In this document: positions 48,186-59,663 of the stretch, one piece after another
How positions within the stretch are numbered: the first letter of the stretch is position 1
Layout: every line of letters starts with the position of its first letter
Assembly: GCA_004299705.1 (NCBI GenBank)
Contig: SCQS01000008.1
Coordinates: 1 to 64,000, forward strand
DNA from: Rhodanobacteraceae bacterium
Lineage (GTDB): Bacteria; Pseudomonadota; Gammaproteobacteria; Xanthomonadales; Rhodanobacteraceae
Length of the DNA: 64,000 bases
Direction of reading: 5' to 3'
The notes under the pieces: model-generated
Databases searched by the model: none
Told to the model about the DNA's origin: nothing
What the model saw: only the letters and a program-made list of their open reading frames with translations
Translations under genes and position numbers: made by a program

Positions 48186-49342
48186 CGCAGCCCCGTCTCG
48201 TTGCGCGCGATCACCATGCGCTGGATTTCCGACGTGCCTTCGTAAATCTCGGTGATCTTGGCGTCGCGGAAATAACGTTCCAGCGGCATCTCCTTGGAGT
48301 AACCCATGCCGCCGTGGATTTGTACGGCCTGGTGGGTGATCCACATCGCAGCTTCGGACGCGGTGAGTTTCGCGACCGCAGCCTCGGTCGAGAAGCGCGC
48401 GCCGGTCTTCGCGGATTCCTGTTTCATCCACGCCGCGCGCAGGGTCAATACCCGTGCAGCGTCGAGCTTGCACTTCATGTCGGCGATCTTGGCTTGGGTC
48501 ATCTGGAAAGAGCCGATGGATTGTCCGAAAGCCTTGCGATCGCGCGAGTATTCCAGCGTGGCTTCGTACGCAGCGCGCGCAAGACCAACGGCCTGCGAAG
48601 CGATGCCGATGCGGCCCGCATCCAGCACGCCCATCGCGATCTTGAAGCCGTGGCCTTCCTCGCCGATCACTTCGTCGGGCGCTGCACGATAGTCGTTGAA
48701 CTCGATCTCGCAGGTCGCCGACGCGCGGATGCCGAGCTTGGGTTCGGTCTTGCCGCGACCGAACCCCGCGCGCGCGGTGTCGATCATGAACGCGGTGATT
48801 CCGCGCGAATGCTTGTCCGGGTCGGTCATCGCGAACAACAGGATGTATTTCGCGACCGGGCCGGACGTGATCCAGCTTTTCTTGCCGTTGATCACGAAAC
48901 TGCCGTCGGCCTGCTTGACCGCGCGACAACGCATCGCGGTGGCATCGGAACCCGACTGCGGCTCGGTCAGCGCGAACGCGCCGATCGCTTCACCCGACGC
49001 GATCGGCGTCACGTACTTGTGCTTCTGTTCCTCGCTGCCGAATTTCAGCAGGCCGTTGCAGTAGAGCGTGTTGTTAACGCTCATGATGGTCGAATGCGCG
49101 CAGTCGGCTGCGGCGATTTCGATCATCGCCAGCACGTAGCTGATCGAATCCATCCCGGCGCCGCCGTACTCGGTCGGCACCTCGATACCCATCAGACCGA
49201 GCTTGCCCATCTCGCGGATGTTGTCGAGCGGGAACTGGCCGGATTTGTCGAAATCCGCCGCCACCGGCGCGATGCGCTTCTGCGCGAAATCGCGCGCGAT
49301 CGACTGGATCTGCATCTGCTCTTCGGAAAAACGGAAATCCAT
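48182..49342 (-). CDS. Acyl-CoA dehydrogenase (short/branched-chain type)
   Basis: A 386-residue flavoenzyme oxidising acyl-CoA to enoyl-CoA and passing electrons to ETF. Seen: FALTEPQSGSDATAMRCRA (FAD and substrate loop), SWITSGPVAKYILLFA, FGQSIGSFQMTQAKIADM, VQIHGGMGYSKEMPLERYFR and the catalytic Glu in ITEIYEGTSEIQRM. The ATG at 49342 follows AGGTGA. The chain length it prefers cannot be read from sequence. Its stop is in the family F palindrome. It is divergent from the sahR-like gene. Confidence 0.93.
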   Translation of the reverse strand: MDFRFSEEQMQIQSIARDFAQKRIAPVAADFDKSGQFPLDNIREMGKLGLMGIEVPTEYGGAGMDSISYVLAMIEIAAADCAHSTIMSVNNTLYCNGLLKFGSEEQKHKYVTPIASGEAIGAFALTEPQSGSDATAMRCRAVKQADGSFVINGKKSWITSGPVAKYILLFAMTDPDKHSRGITAFMIDTARAGFGRGKTEPKLGIRASATCEIEFNDYRAAPDEVIGEEGHGFKIAMGVLDAGRIGIASQAVGLARAAYEATLEYSRDRKAFGQSIGSFQMTQAKIADMKCKLDAARVLTLRAAWMKQESAKTGARFSTEAAVAKLTASEAAMWITHQAVQIHGGMGYSKEMPLERYFRDAKITEIYEGTSEIQRMVIARNETGLR

Positions 49343-49460
49343 CACGTCACCTCGTCTCGGTCGTGTCGCGCGGCCCTCACGCCGCTGCAATTCAACCCGG
49401 CATGATAACCGCGCACGCCCCGAACCGAGCGTTACGGGCGCGTGGAACTTTAATTTATCT

Positions 49461-49478
49461 CTTTATCCTGATATAAAG
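49461..49478. promoter_or_regulatory. AT-rich inverted repeat before the ArsR-methyltransferase gene (candidate operator)
   Basis: CTTTAT-N6-ATAAAG at 49461-49466 and 49473-49478, within TTTATCTCTTTATCC, stands out in GC-rich DNA and ends 5 bp before the ATG at 49484. ArsR-family proteins bind such AT-rich palindromes, so autoregulation is likely. It would also block the ribosome binding site region. Confidence 0.6.
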
Positions 49479-49483
49479 ATGGA

Positions 49484-50416
49484 ATGCTCGACCTGGTTTC
49501 CGCCACCGCGTTGCTGCGGGTACTGTCCGACCCCACCCGGGTGCGGCTGCTCGCCTTGCTGCGGCGCGAGGAACTGACCGTCGCGGAACTGTCGTCGGTG
49601 CTGCGACTGGCACAGCCGCGCGTCTCCACGCACCTGGCCAAGCTCAAGGAAACCGGCCTGGTGCGCGACCGTCGCGCCGGAGTGTCGGCCTATTATCGCT
49701 TCAACGAAAGCGGCTTCGACGGCACCGCGGATTTGCTGCGCGCGCTCGAAGACGGCGTCGACGACGCACTGCTGGATGCCGACGCGCAGCGCCTGCCCAC
49801 GGTGCTGGCCGCGCGCGCCCGCGATCGCGGCTGGGCCGACAGTGTGGCCGGCGACATGGAACGTCACTACTCGCCGGGCCGCACCTGGGAAACCCTGGCG
49901 CGCACGCTGCTGCAATTGCTGGAGACTGGCGACGTGCTGGACATCGCCTCCGGCGACGGCGTGCTGGCCGAATTGCTGGCGCCACACGCGCACTCGATTG
50001 TGTGCGTGGACTCCAGCCCCAACGTGGTCGCGGCGGCGCGCAAGCGACTGAAGACCCAACGCAACGTCGAAATCATCGAAGGCGACATGCACGCGCTCGA
50101 CGTCGGCGAGCGGCGTTTCGACCTTGTGTTGATGATGCACGCCCTCACGTACAGCGAGCATCCGCAACAGTCCATCGCCGAAGCCGCGCGGGTGCTGAAA
50201 CCCTGCGGCCGCCTGCTGGCCGCGACACTGGCGAAGCACGCGCATCGTGCGGCGGTTGCGCCGTTCGACCACAAGAACACCGGCTTCAAACGCGAGGACC
50301 TGACCGGTTTTGCGCGCAAGGCAGGGCTCGAAGTCGTGCAGTGCGAACGCATCTCGCGCGAGGCCCGCTCGCCGCATTTCGAGGTCTTGAGTTTGCTGGC
50401 GAAAAAACCGAATTGA
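49484..50416 (+). CDS. ArsR-family regulator fused to a SAM-dependent methyltransferase domain (SahR-like)
   Basis: A 310-residue protein. Residues 1-90 are a winged helix of the ArsR class (LLRVLSDPTRVRLLALLRRE, LRLAQPRVSTHLAKLKETGL) without an obvious metal-binding Cys pair. Residues about 120-300 form a class I methyltransferase fold (DVLDIASGDGVLAELLA, MLHALTYSEHP-type motif as MMHALTYSEHPQQSIAEAAR). This plan matches SahR, a repressor that senses S-adenosylhomocysteine and controls methionine-cycle genes in Proteobacteria. It lies just upstream of both metH parts on the same strand, which supports this reading. Confidence 0.82.
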   Translation: MLDLVSATALLRVLSDPTRVRLLALLRREELTVAELSSVLRLAQPRVSTHLAKLKETGLVRDRRAGVSAYYRFNESGFDGTADLLRALEDGVDDALLDADAQRLPTVLAARARDRGWADSVAGDMERHYSPGRTWETLARTLLQLLETGDVLDIASGDGVLAELLAPHAHSIVCVDSSPNVVAAARKRLKTQRNVEIIEGDMHALDVGERRFDLVLMMHALTYSEHPQQSIAEAARVLKPCGRLLAATLAKHAHRAAVAPFDHKNTGFKREDLTGFARKAGLEVVQCERISREARSPHFEVLSLLAKKPN

Positions 50417-50436
50417 CGAACAGCAACAGCAACAAC

Positions 50437-50539
50437 GGTCCGCAAATGAACGCAAAGAACGCAAATAAGAGCTTGACCCCTACCAGTCACCAAAAGGGTT
50501 CGCTTTTCATTTGCGTTCATTCGCGTTCATTTGCGGACC
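50437..50539. repeat. Palindromic repeat related to family A (TTTGCG type)
   Basis: Left arm GGTCCGCAAATGAACGCAAA and right arm TTCGCGTTCATTTGCGGACC are near-perfect reverse complements around a 40-bp centre. It lies between the regulator gene and metH and is likely transcribed. Confidence 0.8.
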
Positions 50540-50561
50540 GATGCTTTTCAGGAGCCTCCAC

Positions 50562-51665
50562 ATGACCCATGCACTTCCCTTCCTTCATCCCGACCGCGTC
50601 GAAAAGCTGCGAGTCGCTCTCGCCGAGCGCATCCTCGTGTTGGACGGCGCGATGGGCACGATGCTGCAACAGCACGAACTCGACGAGGCCGGTTACCGCG
50701 GCGAACGCTTCGCACAGGGCTGCGATGCCAAGCACACGCACGACCACGCGGGCGAACAAGCCGGTGGCGAGGGTTGCCAGCGCGACCTCAAGGGCGACAA
50801 CGACCTGTTGTCGCTGACCCATCCGGAAATCATCCGCGACATCCACGCTGCGTATCTCGATGCCGGTGCGGATTTCGTCGAAACCAACACCTTCAACTCC
50901 ACCTCGATCAGCCAGGCCGACTATGCGCTGCAACACCTGGTGCGCGAGTTGAACCGCGAGGGCGCAAAACTGGCGCGCGCGGCCTGCGACACCGCCGAGT
51001 CGAAGTCGCCCGACCGGCCGCGCTTCGCGATCGGCGTGTTGGGGCCGACCAGCCGCACCGCATCGTTGTCGCCCGACGTCAACAATCCCGGCTTTCGCAA
51101 TGTGGACTTCGACGAACTGGAAAATGCTTACGCCGATGCCACCCACGGCCTGGTCGAAGGAGGCGTCGACATCGTGATGGTGGAAACCATCTTCGACACC
51201 TTGAACGCGAAAGCAGCACTGTCCGGCATCGCGCGGGTATTCGACGAACTCGATGGTCGCCTGCCCATCATGATCTCCGGAACGATCACCGATCGCTCCG
51301 GACGCACGCTCTCTGGCCAGACCGCCGAGGCGTTCTGGTATTCGGTCGCGCACGCGCGGCCGCTGTCGATCGGGTTGAACTGCGCGCTGGGCGCGAAAGA
51401 TCTGCGCCAGCACGTCGAGGCGCTTGCGCGCGTGGCCGACTGCTGCGTCAGCGCACACCCCAACGCCGGCCTGCCCAACGCGCTGGGTGGTTACGACGAA
51501 ACGCCCGAAGACATGGCCAAGACGCTGGGCGAATTTGCGCGCGACGGCCTGCTCAACATCGTCGGCGGCTGCTGCGGCACCACGCCCGAACACATCGCCG
51601 CAATCGCCGATGCCATGCGCGGTGTGGCACCGCGTGCATTGCCCTCGCACGCTGAAGCCGCGTGA
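50562..51665 (+). CDS. metH: Cobalamin-dependent methionine synthase, homocysteine-binding part
   Basis: A 367-residue protein equal to the first module of MetH, a TIM barrel that binds zinc and homocysteine. Starts with [17 protein letters not shown]; zinc Cys are in IGLNCALGA and [14 protein letters not shown]. The remaining modules are encoded by a second gene 135 bp downstream; two-gene MetH is known in Xanthomonas relatives. Residues about 54-72 form a His/Cys-rich insert ([10 protein letters not shown]...GCQ) not present in E. coli MetH. AGGAG precedes the ATG at 50562. Confidence 0.95.
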   Translation: MTHALPFLHPDRVEKLRVALAERILVLDGAMGTMLQQHELDEAGYRGERFAQGCDAKHTHDHAGEQAGGEGCQRDLKGDNDLLSLTHPEIIRDIHAAYLDAGADFVETNTFNSTSISQADYALQHLVRELNREGAKLARAACDTAESKSPDRPRFAIGVLGPTSRTASLSPDVNNPGFRNVDFDELENAYADATHGLVEGGVDIVMVETIFDTLNAKAALSGIARVFDELDGRLPIMISGTITDRSGRTLSGQTAEAFWYSVAHARPLSIGLNCALGAKDLRQHVEALARVADCCVSAHPNAGLPNALGGYDETPEDMAKTLGEFARDGLLNIVGGCCGTTPEHIAAIADAMRGVAPRALPSHAEAA

Positions 51666-51684
51666 GCCCCGGAGCGAAAGCTTC

Positions 51685-51762
51685 TGACGCGGATCAACGC
51701 GGATCAATTCGGATAAAAACTAAATTGGCTCTATCCGCTCTTATCCGCGTTGATCCGCGTCA
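51685..51762. repeat. Palindromic repeat, family A, between the two metH genes
   Basis: 20-bp perfect arms, TGACGCGGATCAACGCGGAT at 51685-51704 and its reverse complement at 51743-51762, around a 38-bp centre. It occupies most of the 135-bp gap between the two metH parts and would fold as a strong hairpin in their mRNA. Confidence 0.9.
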
Positions 51763-51800
51763 AAGGCCTCTGCTCTTCCGCGTCAAGAAAACGAACTGAA

Positions 51801-54602
<2,802 letters not shown>

Positions 54603-54723
54603 ATCTGCGCCGGCGGCCCGGACGAGGCAAGGCGGGAAGCACCCCGGACTTGATCCGTGGGTATCCCGCCGTCGCGACCGCCACGGCGGGCCATCACCCG
54701 CCCAGGGTAACGGACTCAAGTAC

Positions 54724-54993
54724 CTACAGCGTTGCGCCGCCCAGCGAACGCGCACTGAGCAGTGCCGCGAACCCGCCCGTGATCGCGAACAGGAAAAACA
54801 ACACGAACGTGGCCAGGGCAAGTATCAGCGCCGCACGGCAATAATTCTGCTTGCTGGGATGCGTGCCGCTTGAGAACCCCCATACGAACAACATCACCAA
54901 TCCCACGATCGGGATCGCAAGGATGATCAAGGTGATGATCCAGTCGCCCAGTGAAATCGGCGACGACTCACGTTCGGCTAGCTGTGCGTTCAT
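54724..54993 (-). CDS. Small hypothetical membrane protein, two membrane segments
   Basis: An 89-residue protein with hydrophobic stretches WIITLIILAIPIVGLVMLFV and ALILALATFVLFFLFAITGG joined by a short polar loop (GTHPSKQNYCRA). No family is recognised with confidence; the layout resembles small uncharacterised inner membrane proteins. It is a lone gene convergent with metH. Confidence 0.65.
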   Translation of the reverse strand: MNAQLAERESSPISLGDWIITLIILAIPIVGLVMLFVWGFSSGTHPSKQNYCRAALILALATFVLFFLFAITGGFAALLSARSLGGATL

Positions 54994-55137
54994 GTGTGCT
55001 CCTCGCGTCTTGGCCCCAACGGATGCGCTGCCACCGTGGCAGCAGGCGATGCAATGTGACGTCCCAATGGCGCTCGCGCCCGGCCACGATGCTAGCCGAC
55101 GTCGTGCATGTTCGCATCCGGTTGCATCACGGCGGCG

Positions 55138-55458
55138 CTAGACCGCGGCGTTGCCGGCGGGATCGTGCTTGTGGTGCCGCAGGTGCGTGACCAGGTTGTA
55201 GACCGCGACGAACGCCGGGAACAGGTTGGCCAGGATGCCCACCGAATCGTTCTTGCCGAAGATGAAGTACGCCAGCAGCAGCACGCTGCCGCACACCGAC
55301 AGCACCCAGAACATCAGCGGCATCACCACCCGCTTGAACTTGCGCGTGTAGTACAACTGCACGAACCAGCGGCTGGTGAACAGCACCATCCCCAGATAAC
55401 CCACCACCTTCCACGGGGTAATTTCGTAGTTCGTAAGCGCGTGCAGAATGTGTTCCAT
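55138..55458 (-). CDS. LAB_N (lipid A biosynthesis N-terminal) domain membrane protein
   Basis: A 106-residue protein with three membrane segments and the family pattern KVVGYLGMVLFTSRWFVQLY, SVCGSVLLLAYFIF and NDSVGILANLFPAFVAVYNL. This domain also occurs before LpxB in some proteins and with glycosyltransferase genes, and probably helps lipid or lipid-linked sugar handling. No partner gene is adjacent. The C-terminus is His/Lys-rich. Confidence 0.82.
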   Translation of the reverse strand: MEHILHALTNYEITPWKVVGYLGMVLFTSRWFVQLYYTRKFKRVVMPLMFWVLSVCGSVLLLAYFIFGKNDSVGILANLFPAFVAVYNLVTHLRHHKHDPAGNAAV

Positions 55459-55560
55459 GGCGGGATTCCGGAGAGGGGTTGGAGTCGGCGGATTGTAACA
55501 ACCGGCCTACCGCGTCGATTGACCGGCATCCCCGCCGCCCATACACTTGCCGGGTCGCAT

Positions 55561-55635
55561 GGGCGGTTAGCTCAGCGGTAGAGCACTGCCTTCACACGGC
55601 AGGAGTCGCAGGTTCGATCCCTGCACCGCCCACCA
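55561..55635 (+). tRNA. tRNA-Val(CAC)
   Basis: A 75-nt tRNA on the plus strand: acceptor GGGCGGT/ACCGCCC, D-arm AGCTCAGCGGTAGAGC, anticodon CAC in TTCACAC, T-arm GGTTCGATCC and encoded CCA. Confidence 0.95.
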
Positions 55636-55661
55636 TGCATCCCCCGGCTTGCGGCCACGCC

Positions 55662-56690
55662 ATGCCCACCATGCAAGCCATCGAAATGACGCGCTTCGGC
55701 GCACCCGACGTGTTGCGCCCGACGCAGCGCCCGGTACCGGCGCTCGGTCCCGGCGAAGTGCTGATCAAGGTCGCGGCCTCGGGCGTGAATCGTCCCGACG
55801 TGCTGCAGCGCCTTGGCAAGTATGCCCCGCCCTCAGGCGCCTCCGACCTGCCGGGCCTGGAAGTGGCCGGCACGATCGTTGCGGGCGATCTGGCTTCGGG
55901 TAACCCGTTCAACCTGCAACACGGTGACGCGGTCTGCGCGCTGCTGACCGGTGGTGGTTACGCCGAATACGCGGCCGCGCCGCTGGCCCAATGCCTGCCG
56001 GTGCCGCGCGGCTTGTCGATGATCGAGGCGGCCGCGCTGCCGGAAAATTATTTCACCGTGTGGAGCAACGTCTTCATCCGCGGCCAGCTCGGGCACGGCG
56101 AAGGCGCCCCGCACGAAAGCCTGCTGATCCAGGGCGGCTCCAGCGGCATCGGCGTCACCGCGATCCAAATTGCGCATGCGCTCGGCCAGCGGGTTTTCGC
56201 CACCGCCGGCAGCGCGGAGAAATGCGCGGCCTGCGAAAAACTGGGTGCGGAGTTGGCCATCAACTACCGCAAACAGGATTTCGTCGAAGCAGTCAGGTAC
56301 GCCACCGACGGCCGCGGCGTGGACATGATCCTCGACAACGTCGCCGGCGATTACATTCCGCGCGAGCTCGATACCTTGGCCGAGGGCGGGCGCTTGGTCA
56401 TCATCGCCACCATGGGTGGCAGCGAGGCACGCATCGATGTCGGCAAGTTGATGCGCCGCCGCCTCATCGTCACCGGTTCGACCCTGCGCGCGCGGCCGGT
56501 CGCGTTCAAGGGCGAACTTGCCCGCCAGTTGCACGCCGGCGCCTGGCCACTGCTGGAATCGGGCAAGGTGCGCCCGGTGATCCACGCCGTGCTGCCGGCG
56601 CGCGAAGCCGCGCAGGCGCACGCGTTGATGGAAAGCAGCGCGCACATCGGCAAGATCGTGCTGGCTTGGTCCTTGTGTGATGTTCCATGA
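55662..56690 (+). CDS. NAD(P)H-quinone oxidoreductase (PIG3/zeta-crystallin family)
   Basis: A 342-residue zinc-free medium-chain reductase. Seen: ASGVNRPDVLQRLGKYAPP, the catalytic-domain loop GGGYAEYAAAPLAQCLPVP, AALPENYFTVWSNVF and the nucleotide site LLIQGGSSGIGVTAIQIAHA. The family reduces quinones with NADPH. The start is either ATG 55662 or ATG 55671. It directly follows tRNA-Val and may be read from its transcript. Confidence 0.9.
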   Translation: MPTMQAIEMTRFGAPDVLRPTQRPVPALGPGEVLIKVAASGVNRPDVLQRLGKYAPPSGASDLPGLEVAGTIVAGDLASGNPFNLQHGDAVCALLTGGGYAEYAAAPLAQCLPVPRGLSMIEAAALPENYFTVWSNVFIRGQLGHGEGAPHESLLIQGGSSGIGVTAIQIAHALGQRVFATAGSAEKCAACEKLGAELAINYRKQDFVEAVRYATDGRGVDMILDNVAGDYIPRELDTLAEGGRLVIIATMGGSEARIDVGKLMRRRLIVTGSTLRARPVAFKGELARQLHAGAWPLLESGKVRPVIHAVLPAREAAQAHALMESSAHIGKIVLAWSLCDVP

Positions 56691-56697
56691 ATGACTT

Positions 56698-56814
56698 GGT
56701 CATTCCGGATGAGCCCACGAAGTGGGCGAGATCCGGAATCTGCTCTTACTATGCAAGACAACAGCAGATTCCGGGTTCCCACGCCGGCAAGCCGGCGTGG
56801 GCCCCGGAAAGACG
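56698..56814. repeat. Palindromic repeat, family B
   Basis: Begins GGTCATTCCGGAT and ends CCCCGGAAAGACG, with inner hairpins GCCCACGAAGTGGGC and CACGCCGGCAAGCCGGCGTG and the paired motif AGATTCCGG/CCGGAATCT. It follows the quinone oxidoreductase stop by 7 bp. Confidence 0.8.
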
Positions 56815-56926
56815 ACGTAAATATTCTTGCGGACATCCCACCTGAAGTCCGGCAACGACAGCGCTGTTTTCCTGCTCCATGCGCGGGCGTATTCTCGCCA
56901 ACGGAATGTTCTGCGAGGAAGCCGGC

Positions 56927-58639
56927 ATGAATGACGCCACCCGTGCATTTCGCGCCGCGCGCGACAGCCTGCTTCGCCACCGCGAGGACTACGCTGGCGC
57001 CATCGCGCACTTCGACTGGCCGCGACTCACCCACTTCAATTGGGCGCTGGACTGGTTCGACACGATCGCGCGCGGCAAAGATCGGAACGCACTGTGCATC
57101 GTCGGCGGCGTACCCGAACCCCGTACGGCGACATTCGCGCAACTTTCGGCACGCTCGTCGCAGGTCGCCAACCACCTGCGCAGCCTCGGCGTGCGACGCG
57201 GCGATCCGATCATGCTGATGCTCGGCAACGAACCCGCGCTGTGGGAAACCATGCTGGCAGCGATCAAGCTGGGCGCGCCGTTCATTCCGTGCAGCGTGTT
57301 GCTGACGCCGCGCGACCTGGCCGAGCGCATCGCGCGCAGTGGCGCCAGGCACGTCGTCACCAGCGGCGCGTACGGCGACCGCTTTGCCGACATGACGGGC
57401 GCACGCATCTGCGTGGGCGACGTGGCAATGCCGAAGGGCTGGGTGAACCACGATGCTTCGTACGACTTCCCCGACACGTTCACGCCCGATGGCGAAACCC
57501 GCGCCGACGATCCGCTGATCTATTACTTCACATCGGGCACCACCTCGCAGCCCAAACTGGTGGTGCAGACGCACGCGAGTTACCCGATCGGGCACCTGAC
57601 CACGATGTACTGGATCGGGATCAAGCCGGGCGACGTGCATTTCAACCTGTCGTCGCCGGGCTGGGCCAAGCACGCGTGGAGTTCGCTATTCGCGCCGTGG
57701 AATGGCGAGGCCACGATCGTGGCGATGAACATGGACCGCTTCGACGCCAACGCGCTGCTGCAATGCCTCGCCGACCAGCGCGTCACAACATTTTGCGCGC
57801 CGCCCACAGTGTGGCGGATGCTGATCCAGTTGAACCTGAAACCGTGGCGCGAAAAACTCTGCTTGCGTGAACTCGCCAGCGCGGGCGAGCCGCTGAACCC
57901 GGAAGTCATCGCGCGCATCCGCAACACATGGGGCCTCACCATCCGCGACGGTTATGGGCAAACGGAGACGCCGGCCGTGATCGCCAACAGTCCGGGCCAG
58001 CCGTTGCGCGAAGGTTCGGTCGGCCGGCCGATGCCGGGATTCCGCATCGAACTGCTGGACGCGGAAGGCCGGCCTGCGGAAGAAGGTGAAATCTGCATCG
58101 CGCTGACGCCCGAGCGCCCGGTCGGGCTGATGCAGGGTTACCTCAACGCGCCGGAAGCCACCGCCAAAGTGATGCGCGATGGCTTCTACCACACCGGCGA
58201 TGTCGCGATGCGCGACGCCGAAGGCTGGTACACCTACGTCGGCCGCGCCGACGACGTGTTCAAGGCCTCCGACTACCGGATCAGTCCGTTCGAGCTGGAA
58301 AGCGTGATGGTCGCCTGCCCCGGCATCGCCGAAGCCGCGGTGGTGCCGAGCCCGGACCCGGTGCGCACCGCGGTGCCCAAGGCTTTCGTGACCGTCACTG
58401 CCGGTACCCGCGTCGACTCCACGTTCGCGCGCGCGGTGTTCGTATACACGCGGCGTGAACTCGCGGCCTACAAGCGCGTGCGCCGCATCCAGTTCGTCGA
58501 CGAACTGCCGAAAACCATTTCAGGGAAAATCCGCCGCGTGCAACTGCGCGCCGACGAAGCCAAACGCCGCGTCGCCGACCAGCGCGGCGAACGCGAGTTT
58601 CTGGAAGAGGATTTTCCGGACCTGAAACGTGAGGTGTGA
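56927..58639 (+). CDS. Acyl-CoA synthetase (AMP-forming, ACSM-like)
   Basis: A 570-residue adenylate-forming ligase, closest in plan to medium-chain acyl-CoA synthetases. The P-loop reads YYFTSGTTSQPKLVV (usual TSGTTGxPK, here with Ser-Gln), followed by DGYGQTETPAVI, the hinge YHTGDVAMRDAEGWYTYVGR and the catalytic Lys in LPKTISGKIRR. It activates a carboxylic acid as acyl-AMP and then acyl-CoA. GAGGAAG precedes the ATG at 56927. Confidence 0.92.
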   Translation: MNDATRAFRAARDSLLRHREDYAGAIAHFDWPRLTHFNWALDWFDTIARGKDRNALCIVGGVPEPRTATFAQLSARSSQVANHLRSLGVRRGDPIMLMLGNEPALWETMLAAIKLGAPFIPCSVLLTPRDLAERIARSGARHVVTSGAYGDRFADMTGARICVGDVAMPKGWVNHDASYDFPDTFTPDGETRADDPLIYYFTSGTTSQPKLVVQTHASYPIGHLTTMYWIGIKPGDVHFNLSSPGWAKHAWSSLFAPWNGEATIVAMNMDRFDANALLQCLADQRVTTFCAPPTVWRMLIQLNLKPWREKLCLRELASAGEPLNPEVIARIRNTWGLTIRDGYGQTETPAVIANSPGQPLREGSVGRPMPGFRIELLDAEGRPAEEGEICIALTPERPVGLMQGYLNAPEATAKVMRDGFYHTGDVAMRDAEGWYTYVGRADDVFKASDYRISPFELESVMVACPGIAEAAVVPSPDPVRTAVPKAFVTVTAGTRVDSTFARAVFVYTRRELAAYKRVRRIQFVDELPKTISGKIRRVQLRADEAKRRVADQRGEREFLEEDFPDLKREV

Positions 58640-58715
58640 GAGCACGCCGCACGATGCCTGTGATGCATCACGACCAGCCAAAAAGCGACACCTCAAATAT
58701 CAGCATGCGGACACC

Positions 58716-58904
58716 ATGAATTCTAACGGCGGAGAGTGCCGAAGCACGTGCATTTGCAGTTCGGAGTGCGCCATGTGGTGGATGTCAACACTCGGTACAA
58801 CGCTGGCGGTATGCGTCGCAATCTCCGGTACTGCCTTTGCGGCTTCTCCTGTACAACCAACGGAACGGCTGACAAGGGACATTCCACTGCAATCTTTTTC
58901 ATAG
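58716..58904 (+). CDS. Short exported remnant or small protein
   Basis: A 62-codon frame with a signal-peptide-like stretch (WWMSTLGTTLAVCVAISGTA, cleavage near FAASP) but only about 18 residues after it. It looks like the start of a secreted protein cut short. Base composition here is less GC-rich than in neighbouring genes. The rest of the 397-bp gap (58640-59036) shows nothing else. It may not be expressed. Confidence 0.3.
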   Translation: MNSNGGECRSTCICSSECAMWWMSTLGTTLAVCVAISGTAFAASPVQPTERLTRDIPLQSFS

Positions 58905-59036
58905 TGCACGTGCGTGGCGTTTGAAAATTTACGAGCGTACCGACGTGTCGTCCCAGAAATGCCTCCGTTTCCATCGGATCGGGGCGCGCTCGATTCGATC
59001 GTGTGCGTCGTATCCCTCCCGGTGGGGACGTCGTGT

Positions 59037-59636
59037 TCATCCATCGAACTTGACCAGATCCTTGAAGATCAGTCGACCCCAGATTTTTCCGCGCGCATGG
59101 ATTAGCAGCCCACCTTCCGAAAGCCCGCCAAGGTTGACCGGCGCGAAACCGAGATTTTCCGCAAGCGCACCAATCTCCGCTGCGGCGCCGTCATCGTCGC
59201 TCGACAGAAACACGACTCTCCGGCCACCATGTAGGGCCGGGTCTTGCTCAAGGACGGGAGCGACCAAGTGGTTGAAGCCTTTCACGAGCTTGGCCCCCGT
59301 GAACGCCTTGGCGACGACGGCAGAGGACGGAAGACCGTCCAGTTCCTCAAGCGGAGCTGATGTGTTCATCGCATCGACGATGGTCTTGCCCTTCCAGTTG
59401 GGCAGCGCCTTCGCGACCTTCGGGTGCGACTCGAAACGGACAGCCAAAAAAATGATGTCGGCCTTGACGGCTTCCGCTAGGGTTTTGGGAATGATCGTGG
59501 GCCCGATTGCGGCTGCATCGGATGCAAAGCTTGCCGGATCGCGCGTGGTTGCAACGGATACTTCGATGCCCTGGCGGGCAAACGCCTTGGCAAGCGCGTG
59601 GCCGATCTTGCCAAAGCCGATGATTGCGTAGCTCAT
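59037..59636 (-). CDS. NADPH-dependent F420-reductase-like oxidoreductase
   Basis: A 199-residue Rossmann protein with the dinucleotide site IIGFGKIGHALAKAFARQGI, then IIFLAVRFESHPKV and GAKLVKGFNHLVAPVLEQDP. It matches the group annotated as NADP oxidoreductase coenzyme F420-dependent; in bacteria without F420 these probably use NADPH only. Substrate unknown. Last gene of the SDR-SDR-reductase cluster. Confidence 0.85.
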   Translation of the reverse strand: MSYAIIGFGKIGHALAKAFARQGIEVSVATTRDPASFASDAAAIGPTIIPKTLAEAVKADIIFLAVRFESHPKVAKALPNWKGKTIVDAMNTSAPLEELDGLPSSAVVAKAFTGAKLVKGFNHLVAPVLEQDPALHGGRRVVFLSSDDDGAAAEIGALAENLGFAPVNLGGLSEGGLLIHARGKIWGRLIFKDLVKFDG

Positions 59637-59663
59637 ATAGCCTCCTTCGATTTTTCGGCGCGG

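Noticed and set aside
51666-51800. metH split as a recent frameshift or broken gene
   Set aside because: Each half has its own start and complete domains, and two-gene MetH is usual in this group.
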